64,000 nt of DNA. Source: Rhodococcus sp. 14-1411-2a. GTDB taxonomy: Bacteria > Actinomycetota > Actinomycetes > Mycobacteriales > Mycobacteriaceae. How positions within the stretch are numbered: the stretch's first letter is position 1; every line of letters starts with the position of its first letter. Position numbers and translations under genes: made by a program. Location: contig NZ_NPGA01000003.1 in NCBI RefSeq assembly GCF_002259485.1, positions 1 to 64,000 of the forward strand, in the 5' to 3' direction. The notes beneath the pieces were generated by a model. It worked only from the letters and a program-made list of their open reading frames with translations. It was not told the origin of the DNA and ran no database searches. Below, piece after piece: positions 33,458 to 43,463 of the stretch.

Positions 33458-33508
33458 GAGAGAGGCTCCGGGGCAGCAGGAATGGGGAGACGGCCCGCGG
33501 ATCCGCTG

Positions 33509-33549
33509 AGTCGAAGAAGGAGCGGACGGGTGTGTCCACTCCTTCGACT
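33509..33549. terminator. Imperfect stem-loop between lpdA and the aminotransferase gene
   Basis: AGTCGAAGAAGGAGCGGAC pairs with GTCCACTCCTTCGACT over about 15 base pairs with a three-base bulge and one mismatch. Lies downstream of the lpdA stop, upstream of the aminotransferase start on the same strand; could be a terminator or an attenuator/operator for the latter. No U-run. Confidence 0.4.
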
Positions 33550-33596
33550 GTCTCACGTGCTACCGAAATATGAAACGCAATTCTCACATGATGAGA

Positions 33597-35000
33597 TCAG
33601 TCCAGATCGTCGTGCGCCATCAGCTGACGCGCGGCCTCGATGACCGAACCGGACAGCGACGGGTACACCGAGAACGTGTTCGCCAGGTCGTTGACCGAGA
33701 GGTTGTTCTGTACCGCCATCGCGATGGGCAGAATCAGCTCCGACGCACTCGGGGCGACCACGACACCACCGATGACGACGCCGGTCGCCGGGCGGCAGAA
33801 GATCTTCACGAAACCACGCTTGAGCCCACTCATCTTCGCTCGGGGATTCGTTGTCAACGGCAGCATCACGACGCGCGCCGGTACGTCGCCGGCGTCGATC
33901 TTGGACTGCGCGACGCCGACCGACGCGATCTCCGGCCGCGTGAACACCGCCGAGGCGACGGTCTTGAGCTTGATCGGGCTGACGGCCTGTCCCAGTGCGT
34001 GATACATCGCAATGCGTCCCTGCATCGCCGCAACCGAGGCCAGCGGCAGCAGACCGGTGCAGTCACCGGCTGCATAGATGCCCGCGACGGCGGTCCGCGA
34101 GACGCGATCCACCCGCAGGTATCCGCCCTTGTCGAGTTCGATGCCCACCTTCTCGAGTCCGAGACCGGACGTGTTGGGTACCGATCCGACGGTCATCAGC
34201 GCGTGGCTGCCCTCGACGGTGCGGCCGTCCGACAGCGTGACCAGAACGCCGTCGTCGGTGCGAACGACCGAATCGGCGCGGGCGTGCTTGACGAGGGTGA
34301 CGCCGCGCTCGTTGAACGCGTCCTCGAGCACCAACGCGGCGTCCTCGTCCTCGTGCGGAAGGACGCGGTCGCGGCTCGAGACCGCGGTGACCTTGACGCC
34401 CATCTCGGTGTAGGCCGAGACGAACTCGGCACCGGTCACACCGGATCCGACAACCACCAGGTGCTCGGGGAGGGACTCGAGATCGTAGAGCTGACGCCAG
34501 TTGAGGATGCGTTCGCCGTCGGGCTCGGCTCCCTTGACCACGCGGGGACGGGCACCGGTCGCGATGAGCACGACATCGGCGTCGAGGATGCGCTCCTCGC
34601 CGTCGGCGAGCACCGCCTTGATCTGGTGCGAGGCCATCCCGACGTGGGAGTCGATCATCTCGGCGCGTCCGGCCAGCAGCTCCACGCCGACGGAGGTGAC
34701 GCGGTGGGCGATGTCGGAGGACTGCGCCTGCGCGAGGCTCTTCACACGGTCGTGAATCTTCGGCAGCGCGACGGCCGCCTGCGACGGATCGAGGGAGATA
34801 CCGAGGTCGCTGGCTCGACGCATCTCGGTGCGAATGCCGGTCGAGGCGATGAACGTCTTCGACGGCACGCAGTCCCAGAGAACGCAGGCACCGCCGATAC
34901 CGTCGGAATCGACGAGCGTCACCTCTCCGCCGTACTGTGCGGCAACCAACGCTGCTTCGTACCCTGCCGGACCACCACCGATGATCACAATCCGGGTCAT
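33597..35000 (-). CDS. lpdA: flavoprotein disulfide-reductase family NAD(P)H-quinone dehydrogenase (LpdA type)
   Basis: 467 residues. FAD motif IVIIGGGPAGYEAALVA (4-20), NAD(P) motif VVVGSGVTGAEFVSAY and the second FAD segment IYAAGDCTG. The redox pair position holds both cysteines (C39-V-L-W-D-C44), unlike M. tuberculosis LpdA which is reported to lack one, but the C-terminal His-Glu dyad (HPTLSE in classical members) reads YPSLSG (Y446...G451). It is therefore expected to reduce quinones rather than catalyse lipoamide or disulfide exchange, consistent with the syntenic Rv3303c. Divergent from the next gene. Confidence 0.88.
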   Translation of the reverse strand: MTRIVIIGGGPAGYEAALVAAQYGGEVTLVDSDGIGGACVLWDCVPSKTFIASTGIRTEMRRASDLGISLDPSQAAVALPKIHDRVKSLAQAQSSDIAHRVTSVGVELLAGRAEMIDSHVGMASHQIKAVLADGEERILDADVVLIATGARPRVVKGAEPDGERILNWRQLYDLESLPEHLVVVGSGVTGAEFVSAYTEMGVKVTAVSSRDRVLPHEDEDAALVLEDAFNERGVTLVKHARADSVVRTDDGVLVTLSDGRTVEGSHALMTVGSVPNTSGLGLEKVGIELDKGGYLRVDRVSRTAVAGIYAAGDCTGLLPLASVAAMQGRIAMYHALGQAVSPIKLKTVASAVFTRPEIASVGVAQSKIDAGDVPARVVMLPLTTNPRAKMSGLKRGFVKIFCRPATGVVIGGVVVAPSASELILPIAMAVQNNLSVNDLANTFSVYPSLSGSVIEAARQLMAHDDLD

Positions 35001-35181
35001 TGATCCTCTTCTCGCATGCTCGAAATCTCTCGCTGTGTCGCGTCAACGGTATTCCAGAGGGCGCCCTCGCGCGTCGGTAGGGCTGGCTTGCCTTGCCCCG
35101 TAGGAGGGCGGACCTGCGGCGACGCACCGAAACACGACCACGAGGCGTCAGTGTGCACCGATACGGTTTAGGCTGGCCGAC

Positions 35182-35646
35182 GTGCCAATTTATGCCGCCT
35201 ACGGATCCAACATGCATCCGGAGCAGATGTTGCAGCGATGCCCTCACTCGCCCCTGTCGGGAACCGGGTGGCTGCACGGATGGCGGTTGACCTTCGGCGG
35301 TGGCGACATCGGTTGGGAAGGCGCGCTGGCCACGGTCGTGGAGGATCCCGACTCCCAGGTCTTCGTCGTGCTCTACGACGTGTCCGAGGAGGACGAGGAG
35401 AGCCTGGATCGCTGGGAGGGCTCGGAACTCGGTATTCACCGGAAGATCCGGTTGCGCATCGAGACCGGCCGGGAGCCGGTGCTCGCCTGGATGTACGTGC
35501 TCGACGCCTACGAGGGCGGCCTACCGTCGGCACGCTACCTCGGAGTCATGGCCGAGGCAGCCGAAATCGCCGGTGCCCCAGCCGAATACGTGCGAGACCT
35601 ACGTACCCGCAACAGCCGCAACGTCGGTCCCGGTACCGCCTCGTAG
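35182..35646 (+). CDS. gamma-glutamylcyclotransferase-family protein
   Basis: 154 residues from GTG. The N-terminal YAAYGSNM (residues 4-11) is the substrate-binding signature of the gamma-glutamylcyclotransferase/AIG2 fold; the candidate general acid is a glutamate in the DRWEGSELG region. It matches the position of Rv3304 next to lpdA in M. tuberculosis. Family members release 5-oxoproline from gamma-glutamyl peptides; actual substrate here is unknown. Convergent with the TrmO-like gene, 13 bases apart. Confidence 0.82.
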   Translation: MPIYAAYGSNMHPEQMLQRCPHSPLSGTGWLHGWRLTFGGGDIGWEGALATVVEDPDSQVFVVLYDVSEEDEESLDRWEGSELGIHRKIRLRIETGREPVLAWMYVLDAYEGGLPSARYLGVMAEAAEIAGAPAEYVRDLRTRNSRNVGPGTAS

Positions 35647-35659
35647 TTCGAGGGACGGA

Positions 35660-36124
35660 TCAGAAGTAGTTCTTCATCACCGACGCCACCCAGGCCGGCT
35701 CGGTCACGTCCGCACGTTCCGGAACCATGGACTGCAGGAACGGTTTCACGTCGAGGACCGGTGAGCCGTCGATCGCGTCGAGACCTCGGACTCGGATGCG
35801 CAGTCCGTCCACGTCGACGATCTCGCAACGCGACACTCCGAGATGATTGGGCCGGTCCTTGACCCGTTGAGCGAGGACACCCACCCGAGGAAGCGTCGTG
35901 TCACCGCGGGGGTGCCGCGAGCCGGTGGTCGTCGCGGCCGGATCGCACAGGTGGAAGCCGTAGACCACTTCGAGGTGGGAGAATTCCGCGAGACCGAGGG
36001 TCGAGTCGGCGTCGAGCACACTGTCGTGGAGGTCGATGACGGATTCGACGGATCCCCAATTGTCGTCCACCACCTCGGCGCGTTCGGATCTGACGATCCC
36101 GATCGGCGACACCTCGAACGCCAT
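35660..36124 (-). CDS. TsaA/TrmO-like tRNA (t6A37) N6-methyltransferase family protein
   Basis: 154 residues. The start at 36124 is preceded by AGGAGACGAG. The first strand VSPIGIVRSE, LEVVYGFHL and the RPNHLGVSRCEIVD segment (RPN-G-S signature) identify the TsaA beta-barrel, whose E. coli member TrmO methylates threonylcarbamoyladenosine of tRNA-Thr using SAM. The end reads VKPFLQS, DVKPY-like in family members. Follows the two M20 genes by 14 bases in the same direction, so probably co-transcribed. Confidence 0.85.
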   Translation of the reverse strand: MAFEVSPIGIVRSERAEVVDDNWGSVESVIDLHDSVLDADSTLGLAEFSHLEVVYGFHLCDPAATTTGSRHPRGDTTLPRVGVLAQRVKDRPNHLGVSRCEIVDVDGLRIRVRGLDAIDGSPVLDVKPFLQSMVPERADVTEPAWVASVMKNYF

Positions 36125-36138
36125 CTCGTCTCCTGTCT

Positions 36139-37302
36139 CTAGTTCGGATCCAGCGCGATTCCGGTCATCACCTTCACGCCCACGGCGAGTGCTCGTTCGT
36201 CGAGATCGAAGGTGGGCTGGTGGATGTCGAGTTGTGGCCCGGTACCCGGCCATACGCCGAGTCGAGCCATCGCGCCCGGCACTCGTTCGAGGTACCACGA
36301 GAAATCCTCGCCGCCGCCGGACTGCGCGGTATCGGCCAACGCGTCGGGTCCGACCCTCTCGATCGCCTTCTCGAACGTGTGCGTGGACGCCGGATCGTTG
36401 ACCACGGGAGGCACGCCGCGACGGTAGTGCAGCTCGAAGCGGACACCGGTCGGTGCGAGCAATCCGGTGACGATCTCGCGGACCAGCGGTTCGAGCAACG
36501 CCCAGGTCTCGTGGTCGCCGGTGCGGACGGTGCCGGTCAGCATGCCGGTCTGCGGTATGGCGTTGGGGGCCTGGCCCGCGACCACCGCTCCCCACACCAT
36601 GACCGTGCTGGTCCGCGGGTCGACGCGCCTACTCAGCATTCCGGGCAGGCCGGTGATGACGGTGCCCAGTGCGTAGATCAGATCGGTGGTCAGGTGCGGC
36701 CGAGAGGTGTGTCCGCCGGGCGAATCCAGCCGCAGCTCGACGGTGTCGGCCGCAGAGGTTATCGCACCGAGGCGCACGCCGACCTGCCCCACCTCGAGCC
36801 GCGGATCACAGTGCAGCGCAAAGATCTTGGTGACACCGTCGAGCGCTCCCGCGGCCACCGCGTCGAGCGCACCGCCCGGCATGACCTCCTCGGCGGGCTG
36901 AAAGATCAGGCGCACCCCGTACTGCAGGTCCGGCAGTGACGCCAGCGCCAATCCGGTCGCGAGCAGCACCGTGGTGTGTGCGTCGTGCCCGCAGGCGTGC
37001 GACACCCCCGGCACGGTCGACGAGTACACCGCGCCGGTGTTCTCCTGCAGCGGCAGGGCGTCCATGTCCGCCCGCAACGCCACCCGCGGACCGTCGGGCC
37101 CGATGTCGCAGATCAACCCCGTTCCACCGGGGAGCGGCTTGGGCGACAGACCCGCCGCTTCGAGATGCTCCATCACGAACGCGGTGGTGCCGAATTCGCG
37201 TCGAGCAAGTTCCGGATTCGCGTGAATGTGCCGCCGCCACAGCGAGAGATCTGCCGTGTGCGCGTGAATCCACCGATCGATCGCGTCCTCGCGGGTACTC
37301 AC
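36139..37302 (-). CDS. M20-family metallo-amidohydrolase (AmiB1-like)
   Basis: 387 residues from GTG at 37302, overlapping the upstream gene by four bases (GTGA). Metal-binding segments of M20 amidohydrolases are present: SHACGHDAHT, PAEEVMPGGA with the catalytic Glu-Glu, ALHCDP, and SGGGEDFSWY near the C-terminus. A dimerisation lid domain lies between. Family members hydrolyse N-acyl amino acids (hippurate, indole-3-acetyl-amino acids, N-acetyl-diaminopimelate). Same order as Rv3306c (amiB1). Confidence 0.88.
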   Translation of the reverse strand: MSTREDAIDRWIHAHTADLSLWRRHIHANPELARREFGTTAFVMEHLEAAGLSPKPLPGGTGLICDIGPDGPRVALRADMDALPLQENTGAVYSSTVPGVSHACGHDAHTTVLLATGLALASLPDLQYGVRLIFQPAEEVMPGGALDAVAAGALDGVTKIFALHCDPRLEVGQVGVRLGAITSAADTVELRLDSPGGHTSRPHLTTDLIYALGTVITGLPGMLSRRVDPRTSTVMVWGAVVAGQAPNAIPQTGMLTGTVRTGDHETWALLEPLVREIVTGLLAPTGVRFELHYRRGVPPVVNDPASTHTFEKAIERVGPDALADTAQSGGGEDFSWYLERVPGAMARLGVWPGTGPQLDIHQPTFDLDERALAVGVKVMTGIALDPN

Positions 37303-38501
37303 GACTGCGCCGCCGAGCGAGCGGTCACGCCGTCGAGCAGACGGGCGCGAGTACCGGGATCGGCTGCGGCGCGCGCAGCAGTTCTGGCGAGACCGAGAGC
37401 TCCGTCGAGCAACGCTCGATCGGCCGACTCGGTGACACACGCGGCGGCGAACTCCGGCTGATGGGTCACCGCTCCTCCCGCATCGAGGCCGACGACGGGA
37501 TGAATACCGGGTAGAACATTCGTCACGTTTCCCATGTCTGTGCTGCCCAACGGGCGAAATCCTTCCAAATCCGGAGCCAAGGGCGACCGGCCCAATGCTT
37601 CGATCTCCTGCCGAAAAGCCGCAGCCAGCCACGAATCCGGCGTCAACGCCGCATAGGTCGGCGACACCGTGCGGATCTCGTGAGTGCACCCGGTGGCGAT
37701 TGCTCCCGCCTCGAAACACGCGTACGTCTTCGCCGTCAGAGCGTGCAGCGATTCGGTGGTGTTCGCGCGCAGGTAGTAGAGCAGCTCGGCATGGCCGGGC
37801 ACGATGTTCGGTGCCACACCCCCGTCGCTGACGATGCCGTGGAGCTGCTGACCCGGCGACAGATGCTGGCGCAGGAGCCCGAGTGCCACCTGACTGATGG
37901 TCACCGCGTCGCCTGCGTTGATTCCCCACTCGGGAGCAGCCGACGCGTGCGCGGCACGGCCGGTGAACTTGACCGCGATGTCCGCCAGCGCCAGCGAGGT
38001 CGCACCCACGATGTCGAAGGGACCGGGATGGACCATCAACGCCGCGCCGACGCCGTCGAACACTCCTCGCTCGAGCATCAAGACCTTACCGCCGCCGGTC
38101 TCCTCGGCCGGGGTACCGAGCACTCGCACGGTGATCCCGAGCGCGTCGGCGACCGGAGCGAGCGCAAGCGCAGCACCCACAGCCGAGGCCGCGATGATGT
38201 TGTGCCCGCACGCATGACCGATCTCGGGCAGAGCGTCGTACTCCGCACAGATCCCGATCACCAGATCGCCGCTGCCGAACGACGCGGTGAACGCGGTGTC
38301 GATACCTGCGACGGCCGTCTCGATCTCGAAATCGTGGGCCCGGAGCGTGTCGAGGATCTTGGCGACGCTGCGATGCTCGGCGAACGCCAGCTCCGGCTCC
38401 GCGTGGATCGAGTGCGAGAGCGCAACCACTTCGTCGGTGGCGTCGGCCAGGGCGCGGTCCATCGCCTCACCCACGTCGGCACTGTTCGATTCGTCGATCA
38501 C
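37299..38501 (-). CDS. M20-family metallo-amidohydrolase (AmiA1-like)
   Basis: 400 residues. Conserved M20 motifs: IGHACGHNIIA (metal ligands), TPAEETGGGK (catalytic Glu), a C-terminal GSTDMGNVT. It is a different subfamily from its partner (p-aminobenzoyl-glutamate/AbgB type), and the two together resemble a two-subunit AbgAB-like hydrolase (inference); M. tuberculosis Rv3305c/Rv3306c have the same pairing. Its stop overlaps the next GTG. The enoyl-CoA isomerase-like gene lies 54 bases upstream in the same direction. Confidence 0.88.
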   Translation of the reverse strand: MIDESNSADVGEAMDRALADATDEVVALSHSIHAEPELAFAEHRSVAKILDTLRAHDFEIETAVAGIDTAFTASFGSGDLVIGICAEYDALPEIGHACGHNIIAASAVGAALALAPVADALGITVRVLGTPAEETGGGKVLMLERGVFDGVGAALMVHPGPFDIVGATSLALADIAVKFTGRAAHASAAPEWGINAGDAVTISQVALGLLRQHLSPGQQLHGIVSDGGVAPNIVPGHAELLYYLRANTTESLHALTAKTYACFEAGAIATGCTHEIRTVSPTYAALTPDSWLAAAFRQEIEALGRSPLAPDLEGFRPLGSTDMGNVTNVLPGIHPVVGLDAGGAVTHQPEFAAACVTESADRALLDGALGLARTAARAAADPGTRARLLDGVTARSAAQS

Positions 38502-38555
38502 GAGAGACAGTGTGTCACTAGCGCGACCGACTGTCGGAACAGCTGTGCCGAGTGA

Positions 38556-39260
38556 CTACTTCCCGAAGCTGAAGTTGCTGTCGTCGGTCGCGGTGTTCAG
38601 CGCGGCGAGCAGATCCACGTGCATGCGAGCCTTGATGCCGGCCAGGTTGGCACCCCGGGTGCTCGTCAGTGCGGCGGCCTTCGCGACCGCGTCGGACACC
38701 AGCGACTCCTCCGCTGCCGTCGCCTCGACGATTCCGGCAACCACGGCGTCGGCACCGCCGTACCGGCGACCGGTCGTCATCGCCTCGACGGCGGTCTGCT
38801 TGGGCAGCCGGGAGTTGATCAGAGCAGACATTCCGACGGTGAACGGCATGTTCAGGTTCACCTCGGGCAGGCAGTAGAAGCCGCGATCGAGGCGTTGGAT
38901 GCGGAAGTCGTGGGAGGTGGCGAACATCGCGCCTGCGCCGAAGGCGTGGCCCTGCACAGCAGCGACGGTGGCCATCGGAAAAGCGAGCAACCGGGTGTAG
39001 AGAGTGTGTACGCGGTCGAGATACCAGGTGATCTTGTCCAGGTTGGCGAACAGCCAGTCGGTGTCGAGGCCGTTGCTGTAGAACTTGCCCGCCGACGTGG
39101 TGACCAGCGCCGCCGGACCGGTCGAGGCCTCGACCTCGTCGAGCAACGCGTGGGTGGCGTCGATCCAGTCCGGATGGAACCGATTCTCGGGATTGTCCGC
39201 CCCGTTCTGGGCACCGAGGAACAGGATGTGGACGTCACCGTCGCGTTCGAGATAAGGCAT
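38556..39260 (-). CDS. enoyl-CoA hydratase/isomerase-family protein
   Basis: 234 residues beginning [16 protein letters not shown]. The oxyanion-hole segments are [12 protein letters not shown] and [17 protein letters not shown]. At the site of the first catalytic Glu of hydratases the sequence has Met/Ala (GAGAMFA), while the second Glu is kept (LPEVNL), so a delta3,delta2-enoyl-CoA isomerase-like single-glutamate enzyme is more likely than a hydratase. C-terminal [12 protein letters not shown]. Divergent from punA. Confidence 0.8.
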   Translation of the reverse strand: MPYLERDGDVHILFLGAQNGADNPENRFHPDWIDATHALLDEVEASTGPAALVTTSAGKFYSNGLDTDWLFANLDKITWYLDRVHTLYTRLLAFPMATVAAVQGHAFGAGAMFATSHDFRIQRLDRGFYCLPEVNLNMPFTVGMSALINSRLPKQTAVEAMTTGRRYGGADAVVAGIVEATAAEESLVSDAVAKAAALTSTRGANLAGIKARMHVDLLAALNTATDDSNFSFGK

Positions 39261-39333
39261 GCAGCGGATACTACCCAACAGTAACTTCCGCCGGTCGCAC
39301 ATCCGTTGCGTCGATCTCCTACTGTTGTTCATC

Positions 39334-40161
39334 GTGGCAACCACCGACGCACATGCGACCGACCCCGTGACCGATCCCGAGGGTGCCGCGCGCACCGCCG
39401 CCGACGCACTCGCCGCAGCAACCGGAGTCGACACCCACACCGTGGCCATCGTTCTCGGTTCCGGATGGCAGGCGGCAGCCGACGTCTTCGGCTCCCCCAC
39501 CGCGACCGTGCGCATGGCCGACCTGCCCGGGTTCGCGCCACCGTCGGCGTCGGGCCACTCCGGCACCATCACCTCGGTGGACGTCGGCGGCACCCACACA
39601 CTGCTGCTGCAGGGACGCACGCATGCCTACGAGGGGCACGACCTGCGACGCGTCGTGCATCCGGTGCGAACCGCGATCGCGGCAGGTGCCACGACCGTCG
39701 TGCTGACCAACGCTGCAGGCGGTATCCGGGACGGCATGAGCGTCGGACAGCCCGTGCTGATCTCGGACCACCTCAATCTGACGGCTCGTTCACCCCTCGT
39801 CGGGGCGGAGTTCGTCGATCTGGTCGACGCGTACTCCCCCGAACTTCGGGCCCTTGCGGCCGACATCGATCCGTCGCTCGAGGACGGCGTCTACGCCGGC
39901 CTGCCCGGTCCGCACTACGAGACGCCCGCCGAGATCAGAATGCTGCGCACACTCGGTGCGGACCTCGTGGGGATGTCGACCGTGCACGAGACGATCGCCG
40001 CGCGAGCGAAAGGCGCACGCGTCCTGGGCATCTCGCTGGTGACCAATCTCGCCGCCGGAATGACCGGTGAGCACCTGAATCACACCGAAGTACTCGCCGC
40101 AGGCAAGGAGTCCGCTGCCCGCATGGGATCGCTGTTGCACGAGTTGGTCTCCCGCCTGTGA
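39334..40161 (+). CDS. punA: purine-nucleoside phosphorylase
   Basis: 275 residues from GTG. The trimeric PNP family features are present: VLGSGWQ phosphate loop, [54 protein letters not shown]. Cleaves inosine/guanosine to base and ribose-1-phosphate, which is passed to the phosphohexo/pentomutase encoded just downstream (overlapping by four bases, GTGA). Equivalent to Rv3307 (deoD/punA). Confidence 0.93.
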   Translation: MATTDAHATDPVTDPEGAARTAADALAAATGVDTHTVAIVLGSGWQAAADVFGSPTATVRMADLPGFAPPSASGHSGTITSVDVGGTHTLLLQGRTHAYEGHDLRRVVHPVRTAIAAGATTVVLTNAAGGIRDGMSVGQPVLISDHLNLTARSPLVGAEFVDLVDAYSPELRALAADIDPSLEDGVYAGLPGPHYETPAEIRMLRTLGADLVGMSTVHETIAARAKGARVLGISLVTNLAAGMTGEHLNHTEVLAAGKESAARMGSLLHELVSRL

Positions 40162-41759
40162 CCGAGAATCTCACCGAGCGTGTACAACGATGGATCGCAG
40201 GCGATCCCGACCCCGCTGCTCGCGAAGAACTCGGCGGCCTGCCCGATGCCGAACTCGCCGACAGGTTCAGCGGACCGCTGACGTTCGGTACCGCAGGTCT
40301 TCGTGGCCCGGTGCGCGCGGGACCGAACGGGATGAACGTGGCGGTGGTGACGAAAACCTCGGCCGGCATCGCAGCCTGGTTGGTCGAGAACGGTCTGGGT
40401 GGGTCCACCGTCGTGGTCGGTCGCGACGCCAGGAACGGCTCCGAACAGTTCGCCTTCGCGGCCGCCGAAACCTTCTCCGCTCGAGGCTTTTCGGTGGTGA
40501 TGCTGCCTCGGCCGCTGCCGACCCCCGTCGTCGCCTTCGCGGTGCGGGCACTCGATGCCGAGCTCGGCGTGCAGATCACCGCGTCGCACAATCCCGCTGC
40601 GGACAACGGGTACAAGGTGTATCTCCGCGGCGGCTCGCAACTGATCCCGCCGAGCGACGCCCAGATCGAAGCGCTCATCGAGGCCACTCCCGACGCGATC
40701 GAGATTCCGCGCGCGATAGTCCAGCCCGGCGGCTCCGACATCGCTTCTCGGTATCTCGATTCCGTTGTCGCACTGCCACGTTCGAGGGGTCGCGACATCC
40801 GCATCGCATTGACTCCCCTGCACGGTGTCGGCGGTGAACTTGCGACGGCAGCACTGCGGGGCGCGGGGTTCCGCGACATCCGGGTGGTCGAGGAGCAGTT
40901 CGAGCCCGATCCAGCGTTTCCGACCGTCACGTTTCCCAACCCCGAGGAGCCAGGAGCGGCCGACGCCGTGCTCGCGCTGGCGGCGGACATCGACGCCGAT
41001 ATCGCGATCGCCCTCGACCCCGACGCCGATCGCTGTGCGGTCGGGGTGCCGACGGACAGCGGGTGGCGCATGCTGACCGGCGACGAGACCGGGGCTCTGC
41101 TCGCGAACCATCTCCTCGCCGATGCGCCCGCCGACTCGCTGGTGGCCAACACGATCGTCTCGTCGCAACTGCTCTCGGCGCTCGCTCCGGCGCGCGGCGC
41201 TCGCTATGCCCGCACCCTGACCGGATTCAAATGGCTCGTCCGCGCGGGCGAGGGCCTGGTGTACGCCTACGAGGAGGCCATCGGGCACTGTGTGGATCCG
41301 AACGTGGTGCGCGACAAGGACGGTATCTCGGCCGCGGTGGTGCTCGCAGATCTGGCCGCCGGCCTGAAGCAGGATCGTCGCACCCTGCTCGACGTACTCG
41401 ACGACCTCGCCGTCGAGTTCGGGGTTCACCTGGGCGCGCAGGTCTCGCGGCGGGTCGCGGACCTCGCCGACATCGGGAACATGATGCACCGGTTGCGCAG
41501 CGCACCGCCGACGGAACTGTCCGGCCGGACGGTCACCGTTCTGGACTACGCCCAGCGCGACGACGAATTACGCACCGACGCAGTCGAGATCAGCGGGTCG
41601 GGGCTGCGGGTGATCGTGCGGCCCTCCGGCACCGAACCCAAGCTCAAGGCCTACCTCGAAGTGATCGAGCACGTCGACGCCCCCGAGGACCTACCGAGAG
41701 CGCGGGCGGCAGCAGCCGAGATCCTGGCCGAACTGACCGACTTCGCCCAGCACCTCTAG
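40158..41759 (+). CDS. pmmB: phosphohexomutase/phosphopentomutase family protein (PmmB-like)
   Basis: 533 residues in four alpha-D-phosphohexomutase domains. Phosphoserine Ser143 ([13 protein letters not shown]), metal loop D287-P-D289-A-D291-R, sugar-binding loop GxEEAxG ([11 protein letters not shown]), and the C-terminal phosphate-binding [10 protein letters not shown]. It interconverts sugar 1- and 6/5-phosphates and, with the adjacent punA, probably isomerises ribose/deoxyribose-1-phosphate to the 5-phosphate (inference). Syntenic with Rv3308. Confidence 0.92.
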   Translation: MTENLTERVQRWIAGDPDPAAREELGGLPDAELADRFSGPLTFGTAGLRGPVRAGPNGMNVAVVTKTSAGIAAWLVENGLGGSTVVVGRDARNGSEQFAFAAAETFSARGFSVVMLPRPLPTPVVAFAVRALDAELGVQITASHNPAADNGYKVYLRGGSQLIPPSDAQIEALIEATPDAIEIPRAIVQPGGSDIASRYLDSVVALPRSRGRDIRIALTPLHGVGGELATAALRGAGFRDIRVVEEQFEPDPAFPTVTFPNPEEPGAADAVLALAADIDADIAIALDPDADRCAVGVPTDSGWRMLTGDETGALLANHLLADAPADSLVANTIVSSQLLSALAPARGARYARTLTGFKWLVRAGEGLVYAYEEAIGHCVDPNVVRDKDGISAAVVLADLAAGLKQDRRTLLDVLDDLAVEFGVHLGAQVSRRVADLADIGNMMHRLRSAPPTELSGRTVTVLDYAQRDDELRTDAVEISGSGLRVIVRPSGTEPKLKAYLEVIEHVDAPEDLPRARAAAAEILAELTDFAQHL

Positions 41760-41777
41760 GCGTCGACGACCCGAACG

Positions 41778-42686
41778 TCAGAACAGCGCCGACTGCACCG
41801 CAGGCAGATCGGACGTGAAGGCCCCGAGTTCGATTCGCCGACCCTTCAACGGCGCAAGATCCACGACGTAGGTCTCGTCGTCGACGGTCGCGATCACCGC
41901 CTGCCCGACGCATGTCCTGATCTCGAGTCCGTGGGAACCGGTTGCGACATCCGCGGGGTAGGCGACGCGGCTGACGTTCTCGCTCAACGCCTCCCGGCCT
42001 GCGGGCGGTGCCCATGGTTCGTCGATCGGGGTGCAGCCGGCGACGCCGGCCTCGGTCAGCATCTCGCGGACCTGCTGGGCCCGGACGGCGACGGCGGCCT
42101 CGAGCCTGTCCACGCCGATCGGCAGACACAGCGAGGCGGCTTTCGCCGCGGACCGCACGGCCTGCCGTAGCCCCATCGATTCGGTCACGAGGTCCTCGGC
42201 CACCCGGACGGCCTTTCCGTCGTCGGCATGGGCGACGTACCGCGCGCAGATGGCACCCTGCTCGGCGAGCCGACCCCATTTGCGCGTGTCCGCCGCCGTC
42301 CCGATCTTGAAGGTGCCGTTTGCGAACGCCGCAAGATACAGCCAATGCGGTTGCATCACATGCTTTTCCAGATCACGTGAGACGAATCCGCTGCGATGCA
42401 CGGTGTGCACGAATCGAAAGCTGTCCTTGTCGGCGCACGTCGCGCACTGTCCCGACGCGACGGCCCGCTCCCGACCGGGGCACGGCACGTAGCGCGGCGG
42501 GCCGTCGGCCCGAAATGCCATGCGCCCGGTGCAGTACCGATCGGTCGAAGCACCCGGCGCACGGAAACCGAGCCTGCGGCCGACCAGTTCGTGGAACTCG
42601 ATCTGCTCGGTGTCGACATCGAGCACCCGCAATCTCGGTCGCGGTGTAGGTGACGCCTCCGATGGCCAGGAGACGCCGAGAACCAA
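41778..42686 (-). CDS. DUF2797 family protein, putative zinc-binding
   Basis: 302 residues starting MVLGVSWPSEASPTP. Cysteines C52, C69, C81 and C84 (YCTG, PCPG, CATC) form a plausible zinc site, followed by HWLYLAAFANGTFKIGTA with the GTA/GxxK segment of the DUF2797 core. No known function. Lies 20 bases downstream of upp in the same direction, so likely transcribed with it. Confidence 0.8.
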   Translation of the reverse strand: MVLGVSWPSEASPTPRPRLRVLDVDTEQIEFHELVGRRLGFRAPGASTDRYCTGRMAFRADGPPRYVPCPGRERAVASGQCATCADKDSFRFVHTVHRSGFVSRDLEKHVMQPHWLYLAAFANGTFKIGTAADTRKWGRLAEQGAICARYVAHADDGKAVRVAEDLVTESMGLRQAVRSAAKAASLCLPIGVDRLEAAVAVRAQQVREMLTEAGVAGCTPIDEPWAPPAGREALSENVSRVAYPADVATGSHGLEIRTCVGQAVIATVDDETYVVDLAPLKGRRIELGAFTSDLPAVQSALF

Positions 42687-42706
42687 TCGACCTGCGACAG
42701 AGGGAG

Positions 42707-43330
42707 TCAGCGCGGACCGAACTGACGATCGCCCGCGTCACCGAGGCCGGGAACGATGAAGGCGTTGTCGTTGAGGCCGTCGTCGATGCTCGCTGCCACC
42801 AGTCGCACCGGCAGTCCCGAGGCTTCGAGCGCGGCAACTCCTTCGGGAGCGGCCACGACGCAGATGGCGGTGACGTCCGCCGCACCGCGGCCGACGAGCA
42901 GTTCGATCGTGTGGACCATGGATCCGCCGGTGGCGAGCATCGGGTCCAGCACGTAGACGGGCGTCTGCGACAGGTCGTCCGGCAGGGATTCCATGTACGG
43001 GACGGGCTGATGGGTTTCCTCGTCACGGGCCATTCCGACGAAACCGACGCGGGACTGCGGGATGAGGCTGCTGGCCTTCTCGACCATGCCGAGGCCTGCG
43101 CGCAGAACCGGGACCAGCAACGGCGGTCGCGCCAGCCTGGTGCCCTCGGTGACCGCGACGGGCGTGCGTACCTCGAAGGTGTCGATCGCAGCGTCGCGAG
43201 TGGCCTCGTAGACCAGCATGTGAGTGAGCTGACGCAGAGCCGACCGGAACGTGGCATTGTCGCTGCGCTCGTCCCGCATCGTGGTGAGCAGGGCTGCGGC
43301 CAGTGGGTGATCGACCACGTGTGTTTCCAT
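42707..43330 (-). CDS. upp: uracil phosphoribosyltransferase
   Basis: 207 residues. The PRPP-binding motif [14 protein letters not shown] and the uracil-binding C-terminal [13 protein letters not shown] are intact. The start at ATG 43330 is the only one that gives the usual [15 protein letters not shown] beginning. Salvages uracil to UMP; with add, deoA, cdd and punA it completes a nucleobase salvage set in this window. Same position as Rv3309c. Confidence 0.95.
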   Translation of the reverse strand: METHVVDHPLAAALLTTMRDERSDNATFRSALRQLTHMLVYEATRDAAIDTFEVRTPVAVTEGTRLARPPLLVPVLRAGLGMVEKASSLIPQSRVGFVGMARDEETHQPVPYMESLPDDLSQTPVYVLDPMLATGGSMVHTIELLVGRGAADVTAICVVAAPEGVAALEASGLPVRLVAASIDDGLNDNAFIVPGLGDAGDRQFGPR

Positions 43331-43463
43331 GCCGACAAGGATAGGACCTGGGCGGCAGGACGCGAACGGCAACTCGGGGGAACCGAATGGCACGTACCCG
43401 CGTCGAACCAATTGGGCGTCGCACTCGGCGACCGTGAATCGATCGCATTCTCAGGGGGCACTG

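Noticed and set aside
35001..35181. Riboswitch or special RNA in the lpdA-cyclotransferase gap
   Set aside because: Only short GC-rich complementary pieces are present; no known riboswitch core could be seen.
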